From an uncultured Ilumatobacter sp. (lineage in GTDB: Bacteria; Actinomycetota; Acidimicrobiia; Acidimicrobiales; Ilumatobacteraceae), in contig CALKNK010000009.1 in NCBI GenBank assembly GCA_938091165.1, forward strand, positions 67,365 through 131,364: a stretch of DNA of 64,000 nt, in the 5' to 3' direction. A program made the position numbers and the translations under genes. This document shows, in pieces, positions 1 to 9,498 of the stretch. The notes below the pieces were generated by a model. That model had not been told where the DNA came from. It saw nothing but the letters and a program-made list of their open reading frames with translations, and searched no databases. Every line of letters begins with the position of its first letter. The first letter of the stretch is position 1.

Positions 1-770
1 AATGGTTTCAGGTCTACACCTGGAAGGATCGGGGGCTCGTCGAAGATTTAATCAAACGCGCCAAGGCGTCGGGCTTCACAGCAATCTGGCTGACGGTCGA
101 CACCGCGGTCCTGGGTCGGCGCGAGCGCGATGTCAGGCGAGGAATGACGCTGCCACCCAAGGTCGGTCTCGGCACGCTTGTCGACGGTGCGATCCATCCC
201 TCGTGGACCATCGACTTTCTACGCAACGATCCCATCACCTTTGCGAACGTTGTCGGCAAGAACGTCGAGGACGGCAGCACGGCGGTATCGCTCGCGGAAC
301 ATGTTGCACGCCAGTTCGACCAGGCGTTGTCGTGGGACGACATCGACTGGTTGCGGTCGATATGGGACGGTCCGATCGTACTCAAAGGGATCCAGACCGT
401 CGCAGACGCAAAGCAGGCCGTAGCAATGGGCGTCGAAGGCATTGGCCTCTCGAACCATGGGGGGCGTCAACTCGACGACGCACCCGCACCGATTTCGCTT
501 GTTGAACCAGTAAGACAAGAACTCGGTGATAGCAGCACGATCATCTGTGATGGTGGCGCGCGCCGGGGAAGCGACATTGTTAAAGCGATTGCGCTAGGTG
601 CTGACGCTGTTTCGATAGGCCGTCCATACTTTTATGCCCTTGGAGCGGGCGGGGAACGCGGCGTCGCCCACATGCTTAATTTTATGCGAGAGGGCCTTGA
701 GCGAACGATGGCGTTAATCGGCGTTCGATCTGTTCAGGAGATCGAACGCAAACTGGTCCGTTGGAAGTAA
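1..770 (+). CDS. FMN-dependent alpha-hydroxy-acid oxidase/dehydrogenase, 3' part
   Basis: The C-terminal part of a flavin enzyme that oxidises L-2-hydroxy acids (lactate or glycolate type) to 2-oxo acids. The gene enters from the left edge and is read in the frame whose first full codon is at position 3, beginning WFQVYTWKD. Visible family motifs are LTVDTAVLGRRERD (substrate and FMN site), SNHGGRQLDD with the catalytic His codon at 456, and DGGARRGSDIVKAIALGADA followed by GRPYFYALG (FMN phosphate loop). About 255 residues are present of a usual 380-400. The substrate cannot be told from this fragment. It is followed by a crotonase on the same strand after about 160 bases without a gene, so no operon is implied. 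Confidence 0.9.
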   Translation, partial: WFQVYTWKDRGLVEDLIKRAKASGFTAIWLTVDTAVLGRRERDVRRGMTLPPKVGLGTLVDGAIHPSWTIDFLRNDPITFANVVGKNVEDGSTAVSLAEHVARQFDQALSWDDIDWLRSIWDGPIVLKGIQTVADAKQAVAMGVEGIGLSNHGGRQLDDAPAPISLVEPVRQELGDSSTIICDGGARRGSDIVKAIALGADAVSIGRPYFYALGAGGERGVAHMLNFMREGLERTMALIGVRSVQEIERKLVRWK

Positions 771-932
771 GTGGTCCGTTAGTCTTTGCAATGGATATAC
801 GGGCCCAACTGATCTCGGGCCGCACAGACTGACCGACTCTGACAGCATCGATTCCAGCAAGGCGAAAAGTATTCGTTGCTACTTGATCCCGTCACCTCGT
901 TGTTAACGCTGAGCAGGCGCCACAATAAAAAG

Positions 933-1742
933 ATGTCTGATCGAGTCGCCATCACCATTGAGGCAGGAATTGCCGACGTCAAAATGAATCGTCCCGATAA
1001 GCGCAACGCGCTTGACCCGGCGATGTTCACTGCCTTGGCGGAGGTTGGTGAGCGATTAAAGACTGAAGCCGGCGTGCGAGTGGTCGTGCTGTCAGGCGCC
1101 GGCAAGTCATTTTGTGCGGGCCTCGATATGGCCTCGATGCAGGCAATTGCCGGAAACAACGATTCGGATTCTCGCTCGTCCGGTAACGCCGGCGACATGG
1201 TCGAAGGACGAATCACTCACCTCGGTCAGCAGGTCTGCTGGGTGTGGCAAGAAATACCGGTCCCCGTCATTGCAGCTGTGCACGGGCACGCATTGGGTGG
1301 CGGAATGCAAATCGCCCTCGGTGCAGACATTCGCATTGTCCACCCAGGTACGAACATGTCGGTGCGCGAGATCTACTGGGGTCTTGTGCCGGATATGACC
1401 GGAACGTTCCAGCTTGGCAAGCTCGTTCGTCCCGATATCGCGAAGGAACTCACTTTCACTGCCCGAGTGTTCCCTGGCTCTGAAGCGTTCGACCTTGGGT
1501 TGGTTACTCGGCTTAGCGATGACCCCTACGCCGACGCAATGGCCATGGCGCGGGAAATAACGGGAGTCAGTCCAGGCGCAGTGCGCGGGGCGAAGGAACT
1601 GATCAACAACATGGCCGCTGAGGGAGCAGCGGAACAGTTCGAGGCAGAGCGCCGCTTGATCCGAGCACAAATCGGAACGCAGAACCAGGTCGAGGCGGTC
1701 GCGGCCAGCTTTGAAAACCGTATTCCTAACTTTTCGGACTGA
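933..1742 (+). CDS. Crotonase family protein (enoyl-CoA hydratase/isomerase)
   Basis: A 269-residue acyl-CoA processing enzyme of the crotonase superfamily. It shows the N-terminal MNRPDKRNAL signature, the first oxyanion-hole segment FCAGLDM, and the second oxyanion and helix segment HGHALGGGMQIALGADIRI. The region REIYWGLVPDM replaces the usual acid-bearing loop, and a Glu and an Asp are available there. ATG at 933 was chosen because it puts MSDRVAITIE directly before the fold. A TTG at 876 would add an unconvincing leader. The family is known for beta-oxidation and related isomerisations, and the true substrate is unknown. It stands alone on the plus strand upstream of gltB. Confidence 0.88.
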   Translation: MSDRVAITIEAGIADVKMNRPDKRNALDPAMFTALAEVGERLKTEAGVRVVVLSGAGKSFCAGLDMASMQAIAGNNDSDSRSSGNAGDMVEGRITHLGQQVCWVWQEIPVPVIAAVHGHALGGGMQIALGADIRIVHPGTNMSVREIYWGLVPDMTGTFQLGKLVRPDIAKELTFTARVFPGSEAFDLGLVTRLSDDPYADAMAMAREITGVSPGAVRGAKELINNMAAEGAAEQFEAERRLIRAQIGTQNQVEAVAASFENRIPNFSD

Positions 1743-2006
1743 CACCTTTTGAGACGGCGTAGCCACCGGTCGTTGAACTAGCTTCCGCCTTTCCGACGTC
1801 AAATTCGCCATAGGAGTTGAATTACGCGCGCGTCCGCTGACCATTTCACGACCGAACGAGCGAGCACTCGGGCAGGCAAGGCTCTAGTATGGGGTTCCCC
1901 CGCTTGAGCCAGTGTTGTCTCGAGCATCCTGCGTGAGGACGTCGGTCAATGATGACCCGGCTGTCTTAGCGTTTCCGTAGCCGATCAACGACTCGTGGAT
2001 GTGACA

Positions 2007-5000
2007 ATGCAGCAACCTCCCGGCCCTTCCGGCCTCTACGACCCCCGGCAGGAACACGACTCCTGTGGCGTTTCGTTTGTCGCGAACTTGAAAGGCGTCC
2101 GCTCGAACGAGCTAGTCGTTACGGGCCTGCAGGCGCTGACCAACTTAGAACACCGAGGGGCAACAGGCGCTGAGCCTGACTCGGGTGACGGAGCAGGAAT
2201 CTTGCTACAGATTCCCGATCGCTTCTTTCAGGAGGTCACTGACTTTGACCTACCTGCTGCTGGCGCGTACGCCGTGGGCATTGCGTTCCTGCCGTCGACC
2301 CCGGAGCACGCACAGAACGCTATGTCAGCGATCGAAATGAGTGTTACCGATGTCGGACTTCAGGTGCTTGGCTGGCGCGAACTGCCGATTAACCCCGACT
2401 GTTTGGGTAAAACGTCACGCGAAGCGATGCCCACTTTTAAGCAGCTCTTCGTCAGCGACCCTGAAGGTGCCAGAGGAATCGAACTCGATCGGAAGGCCTT
2501 TGTGGCTCGCAAGACATCGCGACGCGAACTCGTCGGCGATCTTGACAGCTACTTTTCGTCACTCTCCAGCCGCACGATTGTCTACAAAGGCATGCTCACG
2601 ACACCGCAGCTGAGCGAGTTTTTCCCTGATCTTCGTGACCCGCGAGTCGAGTCAGCGCTGTTGCTCGTGCACAGTCGATTTAGTACAAACACGTTCCCGT
2701 CGTGGCCGCTAGCGCATCCCTATCGATTCGTCGCTCACAACGGTGAAATCAACACTGTGCAGGGCAATCAGAACTGGATGCACGCACGCGAAGCGATGCT
2801 CGAAAGCCCGTTCTTGCCAGGCATCGACCGGGCATTCCCGATCTGTACGCCTGGATCCTCCGACACGGCTCGCTTCGATGAAGTTCTCGAATTACTGCAC
2901 CTCGGTGGATATCCAATCCACCATGCAGTTCTCATGATGATTCCTGAGGCGTGGGAAAACGACAAGACGATGTCGTCAAAACAGCGCGACTTCTACCAGT
3001 TCCATGCGGCAATGATGGAACCCTGGGATGGTCCGGCATCGGTTACTTTTACCGATGGCGAGATGATTGGAGCGGTACTCGACCGCAATGGTCTGCGCCC
3101 CAGCCGATATTGGGTCACCGACGACGACCTTGTCGTCATGGCGTCAGAAGTCGGTGTTATCGACATCGAGCCGACCAAGGTGGTGGCCAAGGGTCGTCTG
3201 CAACCAGGCAAAATGTTCCTGATTGACACCAAAGAGGGCCGCATAGTCGGCGACGAGGAGATCAAGAGCAAGCTTGCTGAAGAGCATCCTTACGGTGAGT
3301 GGCTTGCAGCCGGCATGACCAGCCTCCCAGACCTGCCCGATCGCGAACATGTCATCTTCAGCCACGACAGTGTCCTGCGTCGGCAGCAGATGTTCGGCTA
3401 CACCCACGAAGAGCTCAAAATTCTAATCGCTCCAATGGCAGCGAACGCCTATGAGGCGCTTGGCTCAATGGGCACCGACACTCCGCTGGCTGTGCTGTCG
3501 GACCGTCCACGGTTGCTGTTTGACTACTTCAAGCAACTGTTCGCGCAGGTCACCAACCCCCCCCTTGATGCAATCCGCGAAGAAGTCGTCACAGCGGTGT
3601 CGGCGTCGGTCGGACCGGAGGCGAATTTACTTGCTCCTGGCCCTGACAGTTGCCGGCAGTTGGCTTTGCCGAACCCGATCATCGACAACGACGAGCTGGC
3701 AAAAATCATCCACGTCAACGACGACGGCGAACATGTCAGTCTGCAGGCAAAAGTGCTCAACGGGCTGTACCGCGTCGCTGACGGTGGGCCAGGTCTCCGG
3801 GCTGCACTCGACCGCGTGTGCGAGAAGGCTTCGGATGCAATCGAGGCCGGGGCCAGAATGATCGTGCTGTCAGACCGCAATGCCGACACTGTGGACGCCC
3901 CAATTCCTTCCCTTCTGCTGACTGCAGCCGTACACCACCACCTCGTGCGGACTAAACAACGCACCATGACTGGTTTGGTCGTCGAAGCCGGCGATGCCCG
4001 CGAAGTGCATCACATGGCGTTGCTCATTGGCTACGGGGCAGGTGCGGTTAACCCATACCTCGCCTTCGAATCGGTGGAAGACCTCATCCACGAAGGCATG
4101 CACGGTCTTGGCGACCTTGACGATCGGCTCGCGATTCGTAATTACATAAAGGCCTGTAACAAAGGCGTCTTAAAAGTGATGTCGAAGATGGGTGTTTCGA
4201 CGGTTGCGTCGTACACCGGTGCACAGATCTTCGAAGCCATCGGCCTCGGTGCAGAAGTAGTTGAGCAGTACTTCACCGGAACGGTGAGTCAACTAGGTGG
4301 GATCGGGCTTGACGAGATTGCCGCAGAAGTCGCAGCCCGGCACAAGATGGCCAACCCGCGGCGCCCCGAAGAACGAGCCCACCGCAAGCTGGAACTCGGT
4401 GGCGAGTACCAGTGGCGTCGCGAGGGCGAACAGCATCTTTTTAATCCCGAAACGGTATTCAAACTGCAGCATGCTGCGCGTGCCGGTCGCTATGACATTT
4501 TCAAGGAGTACACGACTAGCGTCGATGACCAGTCCAAAAAGCTGATGACTTTGCGTGGACTGTTCGAGTTTGCGAATGCCGACCGTTCTGGCCGCTCACC
4601 AATCTCCATCGACGATGTCGAGCCGGTATCAGAGATCGTCAAGCGATTCAGTACCGGGGCGATGTCTTACGGCTCAATCAGCGCTGAGGCGCACGAGACA
4701 CTTGCTGTGGCGATGAACCGGTTGGGAGCAAAGTCGAACACCGGAGAGGGCGGCGAGGACGCCGACCGGCTCTATGACCCTCAGCGGCGCTCGTCGATCA
4801 AACAAGTGGCGTCAGGTCGATTTGGTGTAACAGCTGAATACCTCACGAATTCTGACGACATCCAGATCAAAATGGCGCAGGGCGCCAAGCCCGGCGAAGG
4901 CGGCCAACTTCCAGGGCACAAAGTATGGCCGTGGATCGCAGAGACTCGCCACTCAACTCCAGGTGTCGGCCTAATCAGTCCGCCACCGCACCATGACATT

Positions 5001-6560
5001 TACTCAATCGAAGACCTGAAGCAACTGATCCACGACTTAAAGAACGCCAACCCCTCGGCACGCGTGCACGTCAAACTGGTGGCCGAGGCGGGCGTTGGTA
5101 CCGTTGCAGCGGGCGTTTCGAAGGCAAAAGCCGACGTCGTGCTTATCTCCGGCCATGACGGCGGTACTGGGGCGAGCCCATTGACATCGCTGAAACACGC
5201 AGGTGGACCATGGGAGCTGGGTCTTGCCCAGACGCAGCAGACACTGATGCTCAATGGACTGCGCGATCGAATCGTCGTGCAGAGTGATGGACAATTAAAG
5301 ACTGGCCGCGACGTCGTGATTGCCGCTTTGCTCGGCGCTGAAGAGTATGGGTTTTCGACGGCGCCGCTCGTCGTATCAGGTTGCATCATGATGCGTGTTT
5401 GTCACATGGACACCTGTCCTGTCGGTGTCGCAACTCAAAACCCTGAGCTCCGTTCGCGGTTTACCGGCAAACCGGAGTTCGTTATCAACTTCTTTGAGTA
5501 CATAGCGGAGGAAGTGCGCGAAATTATGGCCGCACTGGGCTTCGCCACAATGGATGAGATGGTCGGCCATGTCGAGGCGCTCGACACCCGCAAGGCAATC
5601 GACCACTGGAAGGCCTCAGGCCTCGATATCAGCCCGATCCTCGCCGTACCCCAAAATCCGTACCATCAGCCGATGATCCAGACCGTTGATCAAGATCATG
5701 GCCTCGATGAGGCTCTCGATCAGCAGTTCATAGCGTTAGCCCAGCCCGCAATCAAGGACGGCCACAGCGTCTCCATCGACCTTCCAATCCGGAACGTGAA
5801 TCGAACCGTGGGCACATTGCTCGGTCATGAGGTGACAAAACAGTGGAAGGGTGCGGGTCTGCCTGACGGGACGATTGACATCACCCTCACCGGATCGGCG
5901 GGGCAGAGCTTTGGCGCATTCGTTCCAGCAGGAATTCAGATGCGGCTCGTGGGTGACGGTAACGATTACGTCGGTAAGGGATTGTCGGGTGGACGGCTCA
6001 TCGTGCACCCACATCCTCTCGCGCCGTTCGCTGCTGAGGACCACGTGATTGCTGGCAATGTCATCGGTTACGGTGCGACTGGCGGCGAGATTTTCCTCCG
6101 GGGCAATGTTGGCGAGCGCTTCTGTGTCCGCAACTCCGGAGCGCTGGCCGTGAGTGAGGGCATTGGTGACCACGGCTGCGAGTACATGACCGGAGGGCGG
6201 GTTGTTGTTCTCGGTGAAACCGGCCGCAACTTTGGTGCCGGGATGTCCGGCGGAATCGCCTTTGTATATGACCCAAATGGTGAATTTGCAAGCAAGGTCA
6301 ACTACGAGATGGTCAAGTTGGAAGAGCTGACAGCGGGAGATCGCGACTTCCTGCATGACACCGTAACCCGACACGGTCACTTCACCGGCTCATCCGTTGC
6401 CGAGGGACTTCTTGCCTCCTGGCCGCTCAAAGTCAGTGAGTTCCGCAAAGTAATGCCAACCGACTACAAGCGAGTTCTGAATGTCATCGCTGAAGCCGAG
6501 CAACTAGGCCTTGACGAAGATGCCACCGTAAATGCCATCATGGAAGCAGCGAGGTCCTGA
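2007..6560 (+). CDS. gltB: Glutamate synthase (NADPH) large subunit
   Basis: The large alpha chain of glutamate synthase, about 1517 residues, which makes two glutamates from glutamine and 2-oxoglutarate. The N-terminus GLYDPRQEHDSCGVSF contains the Cys (residue 20 from this ATG) that becomes the N-terminal nucleophile of the glutaminase domain after propeptide removal. The central FMN-binding synthase domain carries GHDGGTGASPLTS. The 3Fe-4S cluster segment CIMMRVCHMDTCPVG follows, and the C-terminal GXGXG beta-helix domain closes the protein (GNVIGYGATGGE, GGRVVVLGETG). In-frame GTG codons at 1995 and 2001 are alternative starts, and no strong ribosome site decides between them. A TAGTAT hexamer at 1885-1890 could be a -10 element. 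gltD begins two bases after the stop. Confidence 0.97.
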   Translation: MQQPPGPSGLYDPRQEHDSCGVSFVANLKGVRSNELVVTGLQALTNLEHRGATGAEPDSGDGAGILLQIPDRFFQEVTDFDLPAAGAYAVGIAFLPSTPEHAQNAMSAIEMSVTDVGLQVLGWRELPINPDCLGKTSREAMPTFKQLFVSDPEGARGIELDRKAFVARKTSRRELVGDLDSYFSSLSSRTIVYKGMLTTPQLSEFFPDLRDPRVESALLLVHSRFSTNTFPSWPLAHPYRFVAHNGEINTVQGNQNWMHAREAMLESPFLPGIDRAFPICTPGSSDTARFDEVLELLHLGGYPIHHAVLMMIPEAWENDKTMSSKQRDFYQFHAAMMEPWDGPASVTFTDGEMIGAVLDRNGLRPSRYWVTDDDLVVMASEVGVIDIEPTKVVAKGRLQPGKMFLIDTKEGRIVGDEEIKSKLAEEHPYGEWLAAGMTSLPDLPDREHVIFSHDSVLRRQQMFGYTHEELKILIAPMAANAYEALGSMGTDTPLAVLSDRPRLLFDYFKQLFAQVTNPPLDAIREEVVTAVSASVGPEANLLAPGPDSCRQLALPNPIIDNDELAKIIHVNDDGEHVSLQAKVLNGLYRVADGGPGLRAALDRVCEKASDAIEAGARMIVLSDRNADTVDAPIPSLLLTAAVHHHLVRTKQRTMTGLVVEAGDAREVHHMALLIGYGAGAVNPYLAFESVEDLIHEGMHGLGDLDDRLAIRNYIKACNKGVLKVMSKMGVSTVASYTGAQIFEAIGLGAEVVEQYFTGTVSQLGGIGLDEIAAEVAARHKMANPRRPEERAHRKLELGGEYQWRREGEQHLFNPETVFKLQHAARAGRYDIFKEYTTSVDDQSKKLMTLRGLFEFANADRSGRSPISIDDVEPVSEIVKRFSTGAMSYGSISAEAHETLAVAMNRLGAKSNTGEGGEDADRLYDPQRRSSIKQVASGRFGVTAEYLTNSDDIQIKMAQGAKPGEGGQLPGHKVWPWIAETRHSTPGVGLISPPPHHDIYSIEDLKQLIHDLKNANPSARVHVKLVAEAGVGTVAAGVSKAKADVVLISGHDGGTGASPLTSLKHAGGPWELGLAQTQQTLMLNGLRDRIVVQSDGQLKTGRDVVIAALLGAEEYGFSTAPLVVSGCIMMRVCHMDTCPVGVATQNPELRSRFTGKPEFVINFFEYIAEEVREIMAALGFATMDEMVGHVEALDTRKAIDHWKASGLDISPILAVPQNPYHQPMIQTVDQDHGLDEALDQQFIALAQPAIKDGHSVSIDLPIRNVNRTVGTLLGHEVTKQWKGAGLPDGTIDITLTGSAGQSFGAFVPAGIQMRLVGDGNDYVGKGLSGGRLIVHPHPLAPFAAEDHVIAGNVIGYGATGGEIFLRGNVGERFCVRNSGALAVSEGIGDHGCEYMTGGRVVVLGETGRNFGAGMSGGIAFVYDPNGEFASKVNYEMVKLEELTAGDRDFLHDTVTRHGHFTGSSVAEGLLASWPLKVSEFRKVMPTDYKRVLNVIAEAEQLGLDEDATVNAIMEAARS

Positions 6561-6561
6561 A

Positions 6562-8016
6562 ATGGGCAAGCCAACCGGTTTTCTCGAATGGGAGCGACAA
6601 AATCCCGCTCATCGTCCAGTTCCTGTCCGTCTTCGGGACTGGAACGAGGTCTACGAGCCATTCGACGCCGAATCATTGAACCACCAGGCGGGGCGTTGTA
6701 TGGACTGCGGTATCCCTTTCTGTAACAACGGTTGTCCTCTCGGGAATCTCATTCCCGATTGGAACGACCTGGTGTACCGCAACCAGTGGCATGATGCGAT
6801 CGAACGACTCCATGCCACGAATAACTTTCCCGAATTCACCGGCCGGCTGTGTCCAGCGCCCTGTGAGTCAGCATGTGTGCTCGGAATCAGCCAAGACCCG
6901 GTTGCGATCAAGCAAGTCGAAGTAGAAATCATTGACCGGGCTTTTGACGAGGGATGGGTCACGCCACAAATTCCGTCGGTTCGAACGGGCAAGCGTGTTG
7001 CGATCGTTGGTTCGGGGCCAGCAGGTCTTGCTGCGGCACAACAGCTGACGCGAGCAGGACACGACGTCGTGGTGCTCGAGCGATCCGACCGTATCGGCGG
7101 ACTGCTGCGTTACGGCATTCCGGAGTTCAAGATGGAGAAGCGACATATCGATCGTCGTCTCGAACAAATGGAGGCCGAAGGAACCGAGTTCCGCACAAAC
7201 GCCGTCGTCGGTGAGAACGTCGATATCGAAGTGCTGCGCGCCAGTCACGATGCGGTGGTGCTTGCTTGCGGAGCAACGGCATGGCGCGACTTGCCCGTGC
7301 CTGGACGCGAACTTGCCGGAATCCATCAAGCGATGGAGTACTTGCCGGAGTCAAATCGCGTCCAGTTCGGCGATCACGAGCAGTCCCCGATCGATGTGAA
7401 TGGCAAACACGTGGTGATCATCGGTGGCGGCGACACAGGTGCTGACTGTCTGGGCACGGCCCACCGTCAAGGCGCAGCCTCGGTGACGCAGCTCGAAATT
7501 ATGCCTAGACCGCCCGAAGAGCGGAACGGTGATCGCAACCCGTGGCCGCAGTTTGCCATGGTTTACAAAGTCACCAGCGCGCACGAGGAGGGTGGAGAAC
7601 GTCTGTACAGCGTCAACACCGAGCGGTTTGTAGATGACGGGACCGGCCGAGTCAAGGCGTTGGCGTTGCACGAGGTCGAGTTCATCGACGGCAAGTTCCA
7701 AAAGGTTGAAGGCACCGACAAAGAGATCGCTGCCGACTTCGTGTTCCTGGCAATGGGTTTCGTTGGTCCTGAGAAGGGTTCGTGGCTTGACGACCTCGGT
7801 GTGGACTATGACGCACGAGGTAACGTCGTCCGAGACGACAACTACATGACGAATCAGCACGGTTTGTTTGTGGCTGGTGATATGGGTCGAGGACAGAGCC
7901 TGATCGTTTGGGCGATTGCCGAGGGGCGAGCAGCCGCGGCTGGCGCCGATGCTCTGTTGATGGGCGAGACGAGGCTGCCCCGACCAATCGGACCGACGGA
8001 ACGTCCGTTGATGTGA
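6562..8016 (+). CDS. gltD: Glutamate synthase small subunit
   Basis: The 484-residue beta chain feeding NADPH electrons through FAD and Fe-S clusters to GltB. The start MGKPTGFLEWER is the classic GltD beginning. Next come two cysteine clusters, CMDCGIPFCNNGCPLGN and CPAPCESACVLG, which hold 4Fe-4S clusters. An FAD Rossmann motif VGSGPAGLAAA and an NADPH motif GGGDTGADC follow, with AGDMGRGQSLIVWAI near the C-terminus. Only two bases separate it from the gltB stop, so the pair is surely cotranscribed and probably translationally coupled. Together with gltB this is the ammonia-assimilation route. Confidence 0.97.
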   Translation: MGKPTGFLEWERQNPAHRPVPVRLRDWNEVYEPFDAESLNHQAGRCMDCGIPFCNNGCPLGNLIPDWNDLVYRNQWHDAIERLHATNNFPEFTGRLCPAPCESACVLGISQDPVAIKQVEVEIIDRAFDEGWVTPQIPSVRTGKRVAIVGSGPAGLAAAQQLTRAGHDVVVLERSDRIGGLLRYGIPEFKMEKRHIDRRLEQMEAEGTEFRTNAVVGENVDIEVLRASHDAVVLACGATAWRDLPVPGRELAGIHQAMEYLPESNRVQFGDHEQSPIDVNGKHVVIIGGGDTGADCLGTAHRQGAASVTQLEIMPRPPEERNGDRNPWPQFAMVYKVTSAHEEGGERLYSVNTERFVDDGTGRVKALALHEVEFIDGKFQKVEGTDKEIAADFVFLAMGFVGPEKGSWLDDLGVDYDARGNVVRDDNYMTNQHGLFVAGDMGRGQSLIVWAIAEGRAAAAGADALLMGETRLPRPIGPTERPLM

Positions 8017-8097
8017 AGGTGGGATATTTCGGATGGAAACCCTGCGTGAACACAGCCCTGCCAACACTGTGCCGATGAGACCACCTACGATGCCAGT

Positions 8098-8712
8098 ATG
8101 GACTTGAAGGACTTGGGTAAATTCGGCCGGATGAGCGTGCTAACGTGGCCAATTCTGGTCGGCGCGCTGGTTCTTGCGAGCTGCGGTAATGACGCAACAG
8201 GTGGCGCCACAGCGTCGACAATCAACTTGGACGCTACGAACTACATCGTCAAAGAGCCAGTAACGACGACCATTGCACCGCTATCGGTCGTTGAGGAAAC
8301 ATCAACCGGCTCCCAGACATATGTCGTCCAGTCAGGTGACTACGCCATCAAGATCGCAGAGAAATTCGGCGTGCCGCTTGAGGATCTTCTCAACTTCAAC
8401 GGATGGGCAACTGGTAGCGAGTTCCCCTTCCCCGGCGAAGAGATCAAAATCCCCCCAGGTGGCACAGCTCAAGAAGGTGCTGCGGCCGACGCCGACGACG
8501 CCGCATCAGCAGGCGAGACGATCCCGGATGCCGGTTCAAATTGCGCACCCGGTTCGTACACGATCGAAGCCGGTGACACCGCCCGCTCCAAGGTCGCCAA
8601 CAAATTTGATGTCACGGTTGAGGCACTTGACGCGGCGAACGCCGGAACAAGCGGCTACTCGGCGTTTTACCCCGGCCTGAAGATCGTCATCCCCGCTAAA
8701 GCCGACTGCTAA
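8098..8712 (+). CDS. LysM-domain lipoprotein
   Basis: A 204-residue exported protein. The N-terminus has Lys and Arg residues, a hydrophobic stretch, and a lipobox ending LASC with Cys29 as the probable lipidation site. A Thr/Val-rich linker is followed by two LysM modules: YVVQSGDYAIKIAEKFGVPL (about residues 78-120) and YTIEAGDTARSKVANKFDV (about 156-200). Both close with an IP-type strand (EIKIP, IVIP). LysM modules bind N-acetylglucosamine chains of peptidoglycan, so a cell-wall-anchored surface role is inferred. No enzyme domain is visible. An internal ATG at 8131 would remove the basic n-region and is less likely. Confidence 0.85.
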   Translation: MDLKDLGKFGRMSVLTWPILVGALVLASCGNDATGGATASTINLDATNYIVKEPVTTTIAPLSVVEETSTGSQTYVVQSGDYAIKIAEKFGVPLEDLLNFNGWATGSEFPFPGEEIKIPPGGTAQEGAAADADDAASAGETIPDAGSNCAPGSYTIEAGDTARSKVANKFDVTVEALDAANAGTSGYSAFYPGLKIVIPAKADC

Positions 8713-8771
8713 TCCGTTTCGGCGGCCTCAGATATCTTTGGGCCGAGTAGTTACTACTGAGTCGGGTCGCC

Positions 8772-9473
8772 TCAAAGGCCCTGAAAGATGTGATTGTGCT
8801 GTACGACGTGGTCCATGCGTGCCGACGGCGCCGTTGAGTATTGGTGACCGGGGTACAGAATTGTGTCGCCTGGGACCTTGGCGAGTCGTTGCAAGCTTTC
8901 AATCATTTGGGCACCGTTGGATCCGGGAAGGTCCGTCCGGCCGCAACCGTCAAGGAACAGCGTGTCGCCAGCCACAAGCTTGCCGTCAACGAGAAAGCAC
9001 TGGCTGCCAGGCGTGTGCCCAGGGGTGTGAAGCAAGGTGATGTCGATGGCGCCAATGCGGAGGACATCGCCGGAGTCGTGCTCAATAAGGTGATCCGAGT
9101 CGACGTCTGTGGTCTTCTGAACCCATTCGGTCTCTTCGGCCTGAATATGAATCGGACAATCGATGTTGTCGAGCAGGGACGCGATCCCGTCGATTTCCAT
9201 GCCCATCATCGAGCCGCCAACATGATCAGGGTGGTAGTGGGTGGCCAGCACACCGGTGACGGTCATGCTGTCGGCACCCACTACGTCAATGAGCTCTGCT
9301 GGGGCGTAAGCCGGGTCGACAAGCACGCACTCGCCGGTCTGCCGATCGCCGAGGGCGTAGACAAAGTTGACCATCTGCTCGGCGAGCTGATCGCCGTGGG
9401 CGAAGTCGCGTCCCGACAACAGCTGGCGGAAGTAGAGACGGTCGTTGTTAGAAGGAGGTGTATTCACAGTCAC
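8772..9473 (-). CDS. Metallo-beta-lactamase fold hydrolase (glyoxalase II-like)
   Basis: A 233-residue zinc or iron hydrolase. It has the metal motif THYHPDHVGG, the second ligand block LLHTPGHTPGS, GDTLFLDGCGRTDLPG, and the final ligand block YPGHQYS. The GCGRTDLPG segment is typical of the glyoxalase II-like/persulfide-dioxygenase branch of the superfamily. Thioester hydrolysis or sulfur oxidation are therefore both possible, and no rhodanese domain is fused. It is transcribed divergently from the Gfo/Idh gene starting at 9499, with only 25 bases between the two start codons. Confidence 0.87.
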   Translation of the reverse strand: MTVNTPPSNNDRLYFRQLLSGRDFAHGDQLAEQMVNFVYALGDRQTGECVLVDPAYAPAELIDVVGADSMTVTGVLATHYHPDHVGGSMMGMEIDGIASLLDNIDCPIHIQAEETEWVQKTTDVDSDHLIEHDSGDVLRIGAIDITLLHTPGHTPGSQCFLVDGKLVAGDTLFLDGCGRTDLPGSNGAQMIESLQRLAKVPGDTILYPGHQYSTAPSARMDHVVQHNHIFQGL

Positions 9474-9498
9474 CGCTGCAGCGTACGCTTAAGGCACT

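Noticed and set aside
1107..1844. Minus-strand open frame of about 245 codons opposite the crotonase gene
   Set aside because: No recognised motif, and it covers a clear plus-strand enzyme. It is a typical high-GC antisense shadow.
5736..6380. Minus-strand open frame of about 214 codons opposite gltB
   Set aside because: It lies wholly inside the conserved C-terminal domain of GltB and has no family motif.
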